A DNA stretch of 31,271 nucleotides from Jaenimonas drosophilae. Taxonomy: Eukaryota; Euglenozoa; Kinetoplastea; Trypanosomatida; Trypanosomatidae. The DNA lies in contig JASAON010001452.1 in the NCBI GenBank assembly GCA_030849065.1, positions 1-31,271 on the forward strand, written 5' to 3'. The notes under the pieces were generated by a model, which saw only the letters and a program-made list of their open reading frames with translations, was not told where the DNA came from and searched no databases. Position numbers and translations under genes: made by a program. The stretch's first letter is position 1. Each line of letters begins with the position of its first letter. Below, one piece after another: positions 13,288 through 28,200 of the stretch.

Positions 13288-16200
13288 ATGACCCTCCTCG
13301 ATGACGCTCGAAGGAAGCTCCACGCCGGCATCAAGCACCTCCTCATCATCTCCGAGGACAATGCGGCCGATCCACCGGCGTTGAGCCGAGCTCGTCATCA
13401 GGTCAACGAGCAGCTCGACCAATTCCGTCGGGCCGCCGTTGCCACTGCACGAGGCAGTGATACGATGGGCGGCACTTTACCCCCCATCAGCTCACGCAGC
13501 GGCCATGCATCTCTAGACGATTTGGCCTCTGCTTCCATCTCCATGAAGAACCAAACGTACCTCTCCACCCTCAGCAACAACGACCGCCCAGACGTCGGCT
13601 TCAGTCTTCCACGACTACAAGGGGGCAAGAACTCTTCCGTGGCGCGCTCACGCAATGCCCCATCCTACACCTTCGACGCCACCGCCGCCTCCCGCTCACC
13701 CGTTGCGGCGGGTGCCGTGAGCAATCCGTTCGAGGCCACGGGCACGAGCTTCTTCCGCGGCCGCTCTCCACGAGGACGCGGGGCATCAAAGCGGATGGGT
13801 GCGAGCTCCTCCTCGCGCTCCCCAAATCCCAAAGGTAGCGGCCACCCAGACTCCGACGTTGGCGGCGCCAGCGACGACAACGCGGCCACCTCCCTCCAGC
13901 AGGTGGAGGCCATCATCATGTTTGTGAAGGAGTGCCACGAACAGGCCGCACTGAGCATGGAGAAGGGCATCTTCCAGGATGCGCTTGACATCTTCATCAC
14001 CGCCGCGGAGGCCGACATTGGCCTCCTCCGAGAAATTGGCGACGGCCTCGTCCGCTCCCGTGCGGGACGGCCCTCCGCCGCCTCTGCCGCTGGCAAGCGT
14101 GAATCCACGGAAGGTGCCAAGGACGCACACATGTGGAGCATGCCCGACGCAACGCGTGAGGATGGCCGAGACATTGTGCCCTATGGCGAAGGTGGCCACG
14201 TGGACTTTGCCAAGCTGCCCCTCGCCCTGCAAGCCTACCTCTGCACGGTACATCATGACCTTCTCAAGTACTCCTTCATGTTCTACGGCGCCTTCCGCGC
14301 GGACTCCTTCGTGGACAACGGCGCGGCCACAGTGATGGGCTCAATGCAGGCGGTGGAGCTCATCCTGGAGATGATGAGTGAGATGGTCAGCATACCCCAC
14401 ATTGTGGGCGGGGAGTCCTCCGTCGTGCCGCATGGAGAAGGGGGCCTGGCTTCTGCCACCATTCCTGGTAGTCCGAGCTCCGATGACATTGGGCATCCGA
14501 TGCCCACCACGTGTAGGGATGATGAGAATGGAGAGCCCATCACGCATATTGCCAACATTTCGGTGCGCGACCTCCTCGCTGTGCGAGAGGAGCTCCCACA
14601 GAGCGCACGGCAGCTCTCCGCCGTGGATGGTGGGGCACCCCCACCGACTCTCAAGGCCTACTCCGTCGTTGGCTGCGGGTACACCCATATCCTCAACGGC
14701 ACCATCTACATCTACACCATGATCCACTACCTCATGAAGAAGCTCCAGCTGGCCTCCAACATCCCCGTCATTGGCACACCTGTGGCCCCTGCCGCCGCGG
14801 CCGACAGCCTCTCCATCGCCCACTTGAAGGTGGATATCCTGCACCTCTGCATCCGTAGTCTGGGCACCTGCCTGGAGCTCTGCGAGGGCGCCGCCCCACG
14901 CTTGCTGAAGCTCGCCACGGTGAAGTACCTGCCCTGGCGTCTCCGCTTGTACGAGCTCATGGCCCAATGCTTTGAGGATCTCGGACAGTTTCCCGAGGCC
15001 TTCGCCGTGATTCAGCGCGCGGCTCTCAAGACGAAGGAGCTCGTAGACCTAGAGTACCTCGACCCGGTGCCGCCCCCACTGGTGTGGCGACGTGTGCTGG
15101 CTGAGTCGCTGCAGAACGTGGCCCTCCTTCTCATGAAGTACGGCTGGTATCAAGGTATCGCCATCAACACCCCCGGTGCGGGCGGGGATCTGGAATCCGC
15201 CAGCATGCCATCCACCGCGGCAGGCTCCGCGTGGGTTGCTACGCTTGCCAAGCTCCTCTTCCCCTCCAATCCAGCCGCGGAGATCTTCCTCGCCTCCCTC
15301 CCCGCCTCCGTGAGTGGGGGGCTCGCTCCCACCACAAGCAGCGGCCTCATGGCCAGCGCAAGCAACAACATCAGCTCCTCCTTCCTCAGCGGGGGGTCGC
15401 CTCCCTTCACGGGCGACGTGCCCCAAAACGGTCGCGATCTCCTCCAATCCATTTGGTCCGTCGTGGAGCTCGCGCAGCTCCCCAACCTCTTCAAGAAGGG
15501 CGGGGAGCTCGATGCCAAGGACGAAGGCTCATCCGGTGCGGGCAGCCCTGATCCCTCGGCGGGAGGTGTTGGTGGTGGTGGTGCAGCAACGGCAGGAGTG
15601 AGCGGTGCCAACAGGTCCGTCACCGGCTCCAACGCGAAGAAGTCGGCCGCCAAGGTACCCACGGAGCGGCAGCAGCAGCAGCTCCTCGATAGCCAGCGCC
15701 TGCACAAGGAGCAGCTGGCACAGCAGTATCTCACCCACATCATCCCCTTCCTGCAGAGCCTGCTCGTACGGCACGACAATGTGGAGAACAACACCAACCC
15801 CGCCAAGGCTGGGAGCACCAGCTCACCCGCCCTTCCTGCCGCTGCCTCGACCCCATCCACCCGCGCCAGCATTGGTCGTGGGGCCAAGTTCGATCACGGC
15901 GCCGCACTTGTGGGCGTGAGCTCCCTCTACATGACCTTCCCTGGCATGCGTCAGTGTGCGATGGAGGCATTGGAGCTGCTGCTAGACCTTGCCTCACGCA
16001 AGTACCTCCTCGACAGCCGCAACAACTCAGACCTCGTCTGCCCGTCGAACCTCTACCCTTTCCCCTTCACGGAACAACCACCCGAGGCTGCCCAGCCCTC
16101 CCCACTCGACGAAGGTCGCCGGCATGAGGCGGTCGTAACGGTGAGCTCGCCGCCACCCCCATCACCGGGTCAAGGCGGCCGACGCCGCTCCGCCTCCAAC

Positions 16201-19200
16201 GGCCGGCGTGGCGCACACAAGGGCAAGGAAAAATCCAACGCCAGCACCAGCTCCACCGCACCTGGGTCGCTATCCTCCAGCCTTCGTGAGAAGGGTGGTG
16301 CTTCTGGGGCACCTCAGCGGGAGTACATCATTGATGATGCCGTGGTGCAGGCCTTCATTAGCCTCGAGACACTCTTCCCAGTCCTCTGGCGTATCATCAC
16401 GGGCCGCCACACCATTGAGCTGAACATGCGTTCCCTGACCACCCCACCCCCGGCACACCCCGCGACCCCACTGCTAAGTATTAGCCTCGCTGAGGAGAGC
16501 AGCGGCACGATGGTGCAGCGCGAAGATGCTCTCCAAGGGGAGCTCATGCAGCTTCTGGGCATCACGCGCTTGCTGTTCCAGACCATGCAGCGGCATGAGA
16601 TCTTCTTCCGCTTTGGCGCCGTTGCCCTACACACCCTGCGTGCGGTGCGATGCGCGCTAGCCGCTGCCGTACCGAGCAGCGGCAGCGAGGCACCCGCAGC
16701 GGGGCCCACTCGATCCAAGACGATGGAGCCCACAAACCTTGCAGCACGTCGTGGAAGCAACAGCAGTGCCACCGCGGAGGTGGAGTTCCTGGCGCCAGAC
16801 TCTGAGACACAAGAGGCTGCGGCGGCCCCACCCGCGCAGCCTAAGCGCGGTCGTGGAGCGAGCAGCAGCAAGCACTCACACTCCAAGGCGAGCAACACAA
16901 CACGCCCCAAGTCCGCAGCACCGAGGCCTCTTCCACGTCGTCATCAGCTTCGCATTCTCTACTTCATTGAGGCGGTGAGCCGTGCGATTAACGTCCTGCA
17001 GCACCTCAAGTTCTCCGTCCTCGAGACGAGCTACAGCTTGCCAAGCCTCCACGTGGATGAGGTGCTACTCCGTGGCAGCTGCTCCCCCGCCGCCAAGGCA
17101 CTCGAGGCTGCCAAGCAGGCCATGCTGGCCAAGGAGCTCGAAGCTGCTGCGGCAGCCGCTGCAGCGGCCTCCAATAAGCCCAACCAGGGCGAAGGCCGCG
17201 CGCGACGTGGCTCCAAGAGCAGCCACCGTAGTGCCTCCCTCAGTGCCGTTGATACTGGGCTCGCAGCAGATGCAGCCAACAACAACAACAACAGCACCTC
17301 TCCCGCCGCTGCCGCACGTCCTGCATGTCTGTGGCCCTACCCCTTGGTCTCCCCACTCCTCCGTGTGGCGGAGAACCTCCAGGCTCTCACGCAGCACCTG
17401 GGTGGGGCCAACTCAGTCTCTTCCCTTCACGTTCCGAGGGCACCGATGCTCTGCACGAGTGTGCCCCTCTCCTTCGCCGCCGTAGATATCTTCGAGGGCC
17501 TCATTGCGGAGGTAAGTGGGTTCCTCGTGGCTGAGGCCGGTGCCTCCATTCATCAGCGCCGCAAGGCACACGCCCTGCGGGAGCAGTTGGGGGTCATCAA
17601 CGCCCCTTTCCAAGACCCACGACGCTTCAATGTCTTGGTCGAGCATGAGCCACGCAAGGAAGGTGGCGCACCAAGTAGCTATGCTGGTTCGGTGGAGGTC
17701 TCGCCCTCACGTGCCTCCTTCCCACGACACGTCACCTACGTCATGGCACCCGCGGAGGTCTCACCCGCGGCAACCACGACGGCCACCACCACCACAGCCG
17801 TCCCAGCCCCAACCCCCACCAGAAGCGAGGATCAGGTGGATGTGGAGGAGGAGCGGGCCTACTACCTCACCGTGAGCAAGGCCATGGAGGCCCTCGTCGC
17901 CACAGGTCGGGCGGAGTGCAGAGTAGCCAGCAAGCTCGCCTTGACGGTGGCTGCCTCGGTCCTGAAGGAGCTCCAAACGGTGCGGAGCGCAGAAGCAGCC
18001 GCCTCAACTCACCCCACCCCGGTGGTGGTTGCGGCCGCTGAGCCCACATCCTCCTCCCCTGCTGACGGCAAGTCGGGTGCCAAGAAGAAGAAGACGTCGT
18101 CGTCATCGTCCAACAAGGGTGCTGCCACGCCTCCCGTCCACGACGCTGCCCCGCACGAACGTGCCTTGATTCATCTCCGCGAGCGATGCCGCCTGACCTT
18201 GGCCGTGGTGAATCTCGCCGTTCAGGTGGTGGCCAAGCGCCAGCAGTCTCTCCACGATTCGATGGAACGTCCAGAAGCTGGCACGAGCTACCGTCGTCGG
18301 GGCAAGGCCACGAGCCTCTACCCGCTGCCCGCGCTGCTTGAGACCACCAAACGAGATATTGAGGTGTTGGATGTAGACCGTCAGCTCCAGCAAATCAACT
18401 TGAGTGAGCGGCTGCGCGACACGCGCACGGAGCTCACGCGTGTTCTCATTGAGCTGCGCTGGCATGTGGCCCTCCTTCGCATGCAGACCGCCGCCTACAA
18501 GCAGCACCACGAGGATATCGAGACCCTCTACTGCCGCCAGTTCCTCCAGTCGCGCATCTACGGAGAGGCCACGGCGAAGGAGGCACGTCTTCTTCGTACT
18601 TTGCTGGAGGAGCAGCCCGAGCTGCCACAGAGCGCCGATGACATTGAGACGCGACTGATGAATTGGTCCTACGGGCAGCCCCTCCTTCACGTGTTGGTGC
18701 TTCTCTGCCTCGCGCAGAAGCAGACCAACCCGGTGGTGCAGAAGCGGCAGCTTAATCAGGCCATGGAGGCACTCAAGCGCGTGGAGGCGTGTGGGGATGA
18801 GAATGAGTGCTGGCCCTACAGCTCCGCCATGATTTGGAGCTACGCCGCCTCCATTAGTGGCAGCGTGCGCGCCATGGCACACGCCCACTACGCCAGGGAA
18901 GTGCTCTACAAGCGCTACGTCCTGCGTGAGCTCAAGGCTGACGCTGATGGTGCCACCACCCCGATGGCGTCGGGCGACCTCTCCGCCACGATCAACTCCA
19001 CCACCACACCCCGTTCTTCCCCCGACCAGGCCGCCAAGACCCCCGAGAACTCCTTCGGCTCCAACACGGAGGAGATTGTGCGTACCTACATGCTCCAGCC
19101 CAACCAGCGCGCCATTGATGAGACCTCCGACACCGCCCTCTACCTCCTCTGCCGCGCCCTGCTCAACATCTCCGCCGCGGAGTTGGCCACCCAGCAACCC

Positions 19201-22200
19201 GCCGCCGACTGCCGCAGCGGTGGTCCAAGCCAGAAGGCCTCTACACGGAGACGCGCACAGCAGCTCACTGGGCTCCGCTGCGCCTACCGCAGTGGCCTAG
19301 CCCTACGTCTGGCATTGCAGCGCAAGGGCAGCCGAGGAAGCGGGGCGAGCAGCGCACCCGCCGCCGAGACCGATGACAGTGGCCTTGGTGGCCTCATTTT
19401 GGAAGCCGCACACCAGATTTATGGCGCACTGACCCCATGTCTTGGCGAGCACCACTTCTGCAAGTTCGTGCTACGCCCCCTTCTTGCCTTGTGCTACGCC
19501 CTCCTAGACCTTGGCCATCACGCCTCCTCGGAGGTGTGGAGTGAGCCCTCTGTGCAGCTTCTGGCCTACCAGATCATCTCCTCCTTCAAGCACACGCTGC
19601 AGCTGCTCGGAGAGTCCGTCATCGCCGCCGCGTCCATGGAGCCCAACCGTCTTCATGATCTCCATCAGGTACTCTTCCGTGTCTTTGTGTATGTCTGGGG
19701 CGAGATTTATCGCCACCCCAGCACACGCCAACAGCGCTACATGACGGCCGTCCGCCGAGACGCCCAATTCTTCCGCCACGTCACCGCCTCCACAGCAGCC
19801 CACCTCGCCGAGTCGGGTGAAGGAGAGGCTCAGGCGGCCGCCGCAGCCGCAGCTGCCACATCCTCCGCCTCCAACAGTGCCTCACGGCAACGTCAGCGAC
19901 GTAGTGGCAGTCCATCATCGAAGCGCAACGCCGCGCCCCCACCCCCCGCCCCGGAGCCCGACGCGACGGAGGAAGTGAATCTGGCCACCCTCGCCACCTT
20001 CACCTTCCCCGGTTGCGAGTACGCCGCCGACCCAGCCCAGCTGATGCTCTACGACATGATGCCGATTGAGTTCCTCGAGCTCTGCGAGGAGATCCTCTTC
20101 ACGATGCCGGGCTCCTTCCTCATTTTTGTGTGCCCCACACGCTCCCCACTCCTCTCAGGCGGCGGCGAGGGCTTCGGCCAGAACCGACGTTTGGAGCGTG
20201 TGGGCAGCAGCCGCACACCAGGGGTGGCCCTCGGCAACCGTGGACGGCCCGGGACGATGGCCGACCACCGCCACGCCGCCAACGCCTCCCCCATCGCCAC
20301 CGGAGATGATGAGGAGGCAATGCTCCACCTCGAGCGTCTTCTCGGGGATGATGTGCTGCTCGACCTGCCGCCCATCTTCGAGGAGGTCTGTGGCGCCCTC
20401 TTCAGCACATCCGATGCCGCCGTCTCGGTGAATCTTGTGGCCGAGGCACTGGCCCGCTACCAGAACCACCCCCTCTACGCCAAGGTCTGTGTGCGTGTGG
20501 TGGAGCACTTCCTGCGGCTGGAGCAGTTTGCCGCGGCGCGACGCATCGCCACCACAGCGCTCGAGACCCTCTCGGTTTTGGCCACCGAGGTCGGCTCCAC
20601 CATTCGCCAGACGGAGAAGGCCATGAAGAAGTGGCTCGGGGAGCATGGCTACATTCTCCTCGAAGGTGGCGGCAACGCATCGATGCTCGAGACCATGGAG
20701 AGCGGGGCCGGCAGCGGAAGTCGGCGTCGTACCTTGGCGGGTGGAGAGAAGGCGGCCAACAACAACAACGGCAGCACCGCCGGCAAAGGTGGCAAGAAGA
20801 AGGGAGCCGCGGGCGCCACTGCCAGCAAGAAGGAGAAGGGTGGCGGTCGGGATCGTACCCGTTCTCACTCGCGATCCCTGTCCATGGAGATGATGGAGGA
20901 GGAACCTCAGCAAGCGGATGAAGAAGGGCCCTTCTTTGAGGTCCAGCGTGTCTGGACCAAGGCGGAGGAGCAGATGATCAAGCACCTCACGCGGGCCATG
21001 GTGTGGGTACGACGCCGTCGCAGCAGCCGATGGTTGCAGCGGCGCATCTTCCAGTACACGAGCCAGTTCCAGGCTCAACTGCATCAGTACCTGGCCGTCG
21101 TGACGAGGATGGAGTGGCTCGTGGCGCAGCGACGCCAGCAGGCGCTGGAGGAGGTGCCCAAGTGGGCCGCTGGACTGCCCGTGAAGGGGGGTGCCGCCAC
21201 CGGGGCCACAGGGCCCACCGGATCGGGCCGCAACAAGAAGAACGCCGTCGAGACCTCTGTCGTGGTGACGGAGAAGACCCACCTCACCCTCCTCCGCCAC
21301 TGCATCCGTGCCGCGCGCCTCTTCAACTACGGCATGCAGTCCGCCCGCGCCTACCGCGCCGTCCAAATGGGCTTGGACGATATTCGCACCTACGTCACGG
21401 GTTACGTTCCCGACGCCTTCCTCTTCACCGACGTCGAGGACGGCGAAGGCGGCTGCCCACATGGGGAGGACGGGGAGGACAGCAGCGGCATCTCTGGGCC
21501 CTGGCACAGCGCGTCGCGGGATGAGAACTCCGTGTCCTCGCGTAGCATGGGCACCGTCACCACCGACTTCACCCACGTCCTCTCCATCAGTGCCATGCAG
21601 GATCTCAGGGAGATGAGCCCCTTGTGTCTGCAGCTCGCGATGGAGCTCCTGTGCTCCCTGGCCATGGTGGTGCGGGGCTACTGCGATCATCGTCGTGACG
21701 TGGATATTCTGCAGCCCGCCACCATCAAGGTGGGGCCCTTTGTGGCCCTCGAGGCCCAGGTTGAGTTCCAGGGCATCATCCCCTCCCTCCTCGTGTACCG
21801 CTCGCCCGCGGGCCAGTTCGAGGAAGCTCGGCTGACGGCTGAGGTGAAGAAGGACTACCTCCGCACCCAACGACGCTTCCTCCGCCGACGCGAGGAGTGC
21901 GTGGAGATGGAGCGACGTACCCGTGAAGAGGCGCAGCAGGCGGAGTGGCTGGACCTGCAGTCCTTAGTGGAGCGCTTCGCCGAGGTGCTGCCCACCCTCG
22001 CCACCACCCTCCAGTCCGTTCGCCAGTCTCACGGCCTTCCCGACAACATTGGGGATGAGCTCCACGAGGTGGAGCATGTGCTGTTGAGCCAACAACGCCA
22101 TGGCGCCCCCGCTGCCGCTGCCGCCACCGCGGGTGGGGCCGGGGCCTCCCCTCTCGATGATACCACCTGGGTACGTCGTCGGACCGACCTCATTGCCAGC

Positions 22201-25200
22201 GAACTCATTTACTTCCCCTTCGTCACCCTGCATGACAACGCCACACTCCCGCCGGTCTCGGACAAGGAGTCGGCGAAGCAGCTCCGCTCCCTCATGCTGG
22301 GACCTGACCTCCCTGAGGAGATCATTGTCCAGTCCCTCCTGTACCTGTGCCGCTGCTTGCAATTTACGCACCAGACGAAGGTGGTGAAGCTCTGCCAGAT
22401 TATTCATCACTTCACCCAAGGCCGCTTCTCCACCCTCTTCCTTCACATGGCCATCTCCATCCAACGCAGCATCGAGGCCAAGATCAGCGATGAGACCCTC
22501 ATGGCCTACGATATCGCCCGTCGCGATACCCCATTGGGAACCGTCTTGATGGAGGCGGCGCGGAAGAGCTGGGAGCGCTACTCCCACACCGACGCCTACC
22601 GCCGAGCGCGCCAACGTCTTGCGCGCACACTGCTGCCCACCTTGCCCATTCGCCGCTTCTTGGCCACCACAGCCAACAACAACACCCTAGACCTCGCGGG
22701 GAAGCCTTCGGCGAGCGCCTCTGCCGCCATGGGCAGTGCCGTCAACCTAGCCAACGAGTCGCGTGCCTCCTTCTCCGAGTGCCACACCGCCGCCTCCGGT
22801 GCCGGGACGGGCAATCGGCTGCACGTGAAGGACGTCATTGCCGCCTACCAACGTGCCGCCACCCGACTTCGTGAGAACCGCGAGTTGGGCCTCCTTGGCG
22901 AGTGCTTGCTCGAGATGGGCCACATCTTCGTTCTGCACCGCAACAAGAGCGAGGCGGAGGTGTGCTGGAAGGAGGCCGTGGACGCCCTCCTGGAGACCCC
23001 CCGGGCCCTGGACACCTGGCGTGGCACCATTGGCGCTGATCATGCCGCCGCATCCACCCTCGGCAGTGGCCCGACCTCGAGTGCTGCTGCCGATCGCTTC
23101 ACCCGACTCCTCAACACCCTCATGGCCCTCAGCTCCTTGGGCATGCACGTCTACCGTGAGAACCAAGCCAAGGCCGTGAATGCCTACCTCCTCGCCGCCG
23201 TCCTGCTTCAGCGCTTCTTCGCCTCAGGCTTCTCCATCAACTTCCCCTCCCGGCCCTATGACTTCACAGACTTCATCCTGCTTGACCTGCACACACTCCT
23301 GCCCTACCCGGGCGAGGCCATCCGCAGCAAGATGGCCGACCTCGTGCATCACCTCCTCTTCATTGCTCATGAGCTGCTCGAGTACTGCTACGACGTCTTT
23401 GGCGCCATGGTGGCATGCCTGACGGAGTACCTCGCCATCCGCTTTCTCTGCAGCATCCCCGTCACGGTGGAGGCTCGCATGCTGCGGGCACGTGCCGCGG
23501 CTCGCTGTGGCAACTACCGCGCCGCCCTTTCCTTCCTCATCAGCGTCTGCCAGGGAGCCGCACTGCCGAGTGGGGTGCTCTACCTCCTCAACCTTGGCCA
23601 ACGTCGCTCCCTCGCGGAGTGCAGCCAGGCGCTGCAGTCTGGCGGGGAGAGGAAGTCCAACGCCCGCGGCGGCGGCGGTGGTGGTGGTGGTGGTGGTGGC
23701 CCTGCCGCCGGCGTCACGGCGGCAGTGGCTGGGCTCGATGGCCCCGCCAACAATCTCAGCACCACCGCCCTCAGGCCAGCTGGCGGCGCCATGGACGGGG
23801 ATGTCGGACGGTTATACAACAACAGCGAACTGCCAACGAGCGCGGCCAATGTGGCCGCCATCTATGCCTTCATGGCGCAGTGCTTCCCCAACCTCAGCCT
23901 CGATGCCATCTTTACGAGCGCGGGACAAACCGCCGGTGGTTCCTCCGCCGCGGCCGCGGCAGCCGCCGCCGCCGCAGCAGCAGCAGCAAGCTCCACCTTG
24001 GCCGCCAACAGCCATCCCTCCGCCTTCCTGGGCGAGTCCATCTGTGAAGTGTACGGCTCCCTCTTGGCACGTCGTGTCATCTTGGCTGTGGCGGAGGTCC
24101 TCGTCATTCTTGGAGGTCGCGAAGCGGCCTACCTCTGGTCCTCGCACAACGCCAACGAGGCCTCGCCCAAGCGCGCGGGAACTGGGGCGGGTGGCGGCAA
24201 GCCACGGCAAAGCGCCGCCGCCTCGTCCTCCATCTCCGCCGCGAGCCCGACCGCGGCCAGCGCCTCTGCCCGCGGAGGCTCCGCCACGGGCCCGCTTCGC
24301 ACCGCCTGCACAGAAGCCCTCAAGGCTGCCGAGTATCTCCTCGAGCCATTCCTCCATCGTGACGCCCTCGAAGGTGGCAACGCCGCCCATGGCGCAAAGG
24401 GTGGTCGTGGTGCCAAGGCCGGCGGCGCCACCGCTGCCGTGGCCCCTGCCGCGGGGAACAAGCCCGGCCAACACGGCCACGGCATGAAGACCAACGGCGG
24501 TGAGCCGCCAGGGGTGTTGGCGGGCATCAGTGATGCCGAGGCGATGCAGGCGCGGCAGTGGCTGGAGGAGGCCGCCTGTCTGCGGCACTACGCCACACTC
24601 TTCAAGGCCACGGCCGTCACGAGCCGCGGCTACTGCCGCCAGGCCATTGACCTCCTCGAGGCGCAGATTCGTGAGTTTGATGCCTCGCAGAACGAGTCCA
24701 TGGGGGGAAGTGGCGAGGGTGGTGCCGGCACAGAGATGGAGGTGGGGAAAGGGGCGGTGGCTGCTGCTGCAGCTGCCGCCGCCGCCGCCGCCGCTGCTGC
24801 GAGTGGGACGGGGTTGGTTGGCAAAGGTTTTGGCGTCTCCACGGCTCTGAATGTGCCCTCCTACCTCCTCACCATTAGCCACACGCACTGGTGTAGTGTG
24901 CTGCAGTGCCTCGTTGTGGCCTACTTCCGTCTGCGTCACTTTGACAAGATGGAGCAAGCGGCCAAGCAGGCCATTGCGCTCTGCGAGCAGTGCGGTGATC
25001 CCTATCGTGCCCGACTCTTCTCCATTTACCGGGCTGCAGGTCTTGCGACGCGCGGCTTCGTGCATGAGGCCGCCGGCACCATCTCAAAGCTTCGCCGCGT
25101 CACGAATCAGCTCTCCATTGGCTTCACGGACCCGTTGGACGCGTGGACGATCTTGTCCGAGCAGTGGCTGCAACGCATGATGGTGCTCATCTCCGAGCAA

Positions 25201-28200
25201 TCGAGCACAGCGCAGTCGGCTGTTGATGAGGAGCTCCCCGAGGTGGTGGCCTCCCTCACCGCCAACGCCATCTTCTGTGGCCTCGTCCCGTGGAGCCTCT
25301 CCCCTGCTGGCAAGCGCAACGACGCCCGATACCGCCGCCGTTCTGGCAGCATCACGGGGGTGGCGAAGCTCGTGGTGAACTCGAGCTCCCTCCCCATCAC
25401 GGTCTGGAACAGCCACATCGCCGTCAAGCTCCACCTCGCCATGAATGACATGGTGATGCGGCGCCTGCAGCGCTGCGTGTGGGCCGACCTCCCGAGGCAC
25501 AGCCGAACGCGAAAGGAGGAGCTGAAGAAGCTCATTGGCATTATGCAGGAAGCCATTCACGGCGTGTGCCCGCAGTACGACGTCACCGCCCACCCGACAC
25601 ACCTCATTGAAAGCAAGCTGATTCTGGCACAGGCCATTTGCGCCCAGACGGAGGCCGTCATGGCCTCGAGCATTCTGCTGCCCAACGCCCCTACTGAGTT
25701 CTCCAGCAACGAAGACACGTTGGACGCCCTCCCCACCCGAGGCATGCGTGATGCCTGTGAGGCCTTGCTTGAGGTGGCGGACACCTCCGTTTCGGCAGGC
25801 ACCCATGACTACCGCATCCTGCAGACGGCGCTGCTGGAGCTCGCCACCCTCTTCTCCCGCTGCGGCAGCCACTTTGGCGCCGTGGGGAGCTCCGTGGTGG
25901 CCCTCGCCCTCCTCGTCCACGACATGAGCTGGCACGTCTTTAGTGGGGCCAACGCCTTCTTCGACTACACGACCGATGAGAGCATGCTCACCGACTTGCC
26001 CACCCTCGAGGCACGCTTCCCCGACTTTGTGGTGGCCGCAGTGAAGTCCACCCTCAACGGGGCGGGCCAATTGACGGAGGACTCCGCCCAGGACCGCCTC
26101 ACCGCTCCGGTGAGCGCCTTCTATCTCGAGGCCATGACCCAGGCCTCCTCCGAGGTGGGCTCCACCACCTCTAAGCGCAGCGGACGCGACGCCAACCTCC
26201 GCAACACCACAGCGGGCGAGATTCGCGCCCCCGTCACGTTGCAGGATGTCGTGCAGACCTACGCCAAGCTTCAGCGCGAGCGTGGCATCTCCCACATTGC
26301 ACCCCCCGTTGAGTCTCTGGACCTCGAAACAGCCGTGTTGCTGCTGAAGTCGTACCTGCAGGAGCGCAGCTCACCGCCAAACTACACCTACCTCTGCTAC
26401 TCGGCTGCGGTCCGCCGCCTCCATGTGCGGCAGCTGAACCCTCAGCGTGCAGGTGCGGGTGGGAGCGGCTCGGCACGACGTGGAGGTGGGGGTGGGGGTG
26501 GTGCCGGAGGTGGTGGTGGTGGCAGCAATGCCGCCGCGGCAGCAGCCCAGGCCCAGCAGGATAATCTGGACCTCTGGAACGCCCTCATCCCGCCCATCAT
26601 GCTCTCTGCCCTGCCCGTGGACCTCCTGTCCTCTGTGGGGCCGGAGATCTTGTCTATTCCAAAGATCAATACCGTCATTTGCAAGAACTTTGAAAGTGCG
26701 TCGCGAGACACCCTGCGGCATGGCTGCGAGGAACCCACCGTGAGTGGTGGTGGTGGTGGTGCCAACAACACCAACAACAACAACAGCAAATCCTCTGCTT
26801 CTGGCCACGCTGGAGCCAAGGCTCGTCGTCGTAGCACCGGTGGGAGCCCTACGTCGCATGACCTGGGTGAGCCCTCGCAGCGACGCTACGTGACGTTGTT
26901 ATTGGTCTTGTCTCCCTACAACGACCCACAGACAACCCAGGCACCGCCCCTGGCCACCGCCTCCGACCGCAAGAAGCTGCTCTCAACCGTCCCCATCATC
27001 ACAGCGAGTGCTGCCGCCCAGGCATCCCTGCCTGGGCCGGTGGAGAAGCGTGTGTCCACGGGTGAAAACCGTCCAGGTCAGCGGCCCTCGCGCGTCGGGA
27101 CGAGTGGGGGCGGGGGTGGCTTCAAGAACCGCCTCAACGTGCCCTCCGTCACGGGTCGTCCACGCCCGCCCGGGGTGGACGCCGCTTTGGCCGACCGCAT
27201 CAACGAGCTCCATCAATCCTACCTCCTCCAAACCACTGGAGGGGGAGAGGGGGAGTCCGCCGGTGGGGCCTCGGGACGGCCCCAACGCCGTGCCGAGTGG
27301 GTCTGTGTGAGCCTCGAGATCCCGATGGAGGTGGTCCAGCAGCTCTACGCACAGAGTACTACAGTCATGTACTGGATGCGACGGGAGGAGGAGGCCAAGC
27401 GACGCTCACCCGCCTCCGTGCCGTCCACTGGCGCCTTCCTCGGCACCAACGGGGGAGGTGGTGGCCCAGGCCAGCACGCCGCCGGAGGTGCCTCGTCAGG
27501 TGCGACGGGTGCCGCCAGTGGTGGGGCCAACGCCAAGGACCACGGCGGCGCAGGGATGAGCTCGGCCAGTGCGGCCGCCGCAGCAGCAGCAGCTGCCGCC
27601 GCCACCCCTGGCAACGCCACGCATGGAACAGTGAAGGTGGCGCACTACCTGATGGAGGCATCCGCGGCGCTCACCGCCAAGTTGCAACAACAACAGCAGC
27701 AGCAACAACAGGCACCAGGAAGCCGCAAGGGTGCGGCACAGCCAAGCTCTCGTCTGGACAACACCAGCACCGCTTTCCTCTTGGGAGGTTCTGCCGCGGC
27801 GATGATGTCGCCCTTCAATGGCGGTGTGCCGCCTGGTGCCACGGGTGGTGGAGGCGGTGGGAGCAGTTCCCAGCAGCAGCAACAGCAACAGCATGCTCAA
27901 GCAGCAGCACCAATGGTGCGACACTGCGACCTCGCCGAGAGTCGCCAAAAGGAGGTGGAGAAGGTGCGTGCCGAGGAGATGGAGCGCATCATTCGCCAGC
28001 TGGATGAGTCCAAGTCGGCCTTCGTCATGAACTTCATTGAGGCCGTCGTGCGCAGCTACGTGGCGCGCGCCCTCGCGGACGAAGCCTTGATGGATGCCTG
28101 TGTGCAGCAGCTGTTGCCACGGTGTGCCATCACCCAAAGTGTCATTGATTTCTTCTCACGGTGGCTCTCCGAGGATGGTGGGGCTGCCAAGTTCTTTGAC

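Noticed and set aside
20155..21870. Antisense open frame of 571 codons
   Set aside because: It lies wholly within the giant + strand gene. High G/C at third positions removes stops from the opposite strand. The same applies to antisense frames at 11578-12612, 18103-19197, 23812-25065 and 25084-26295.
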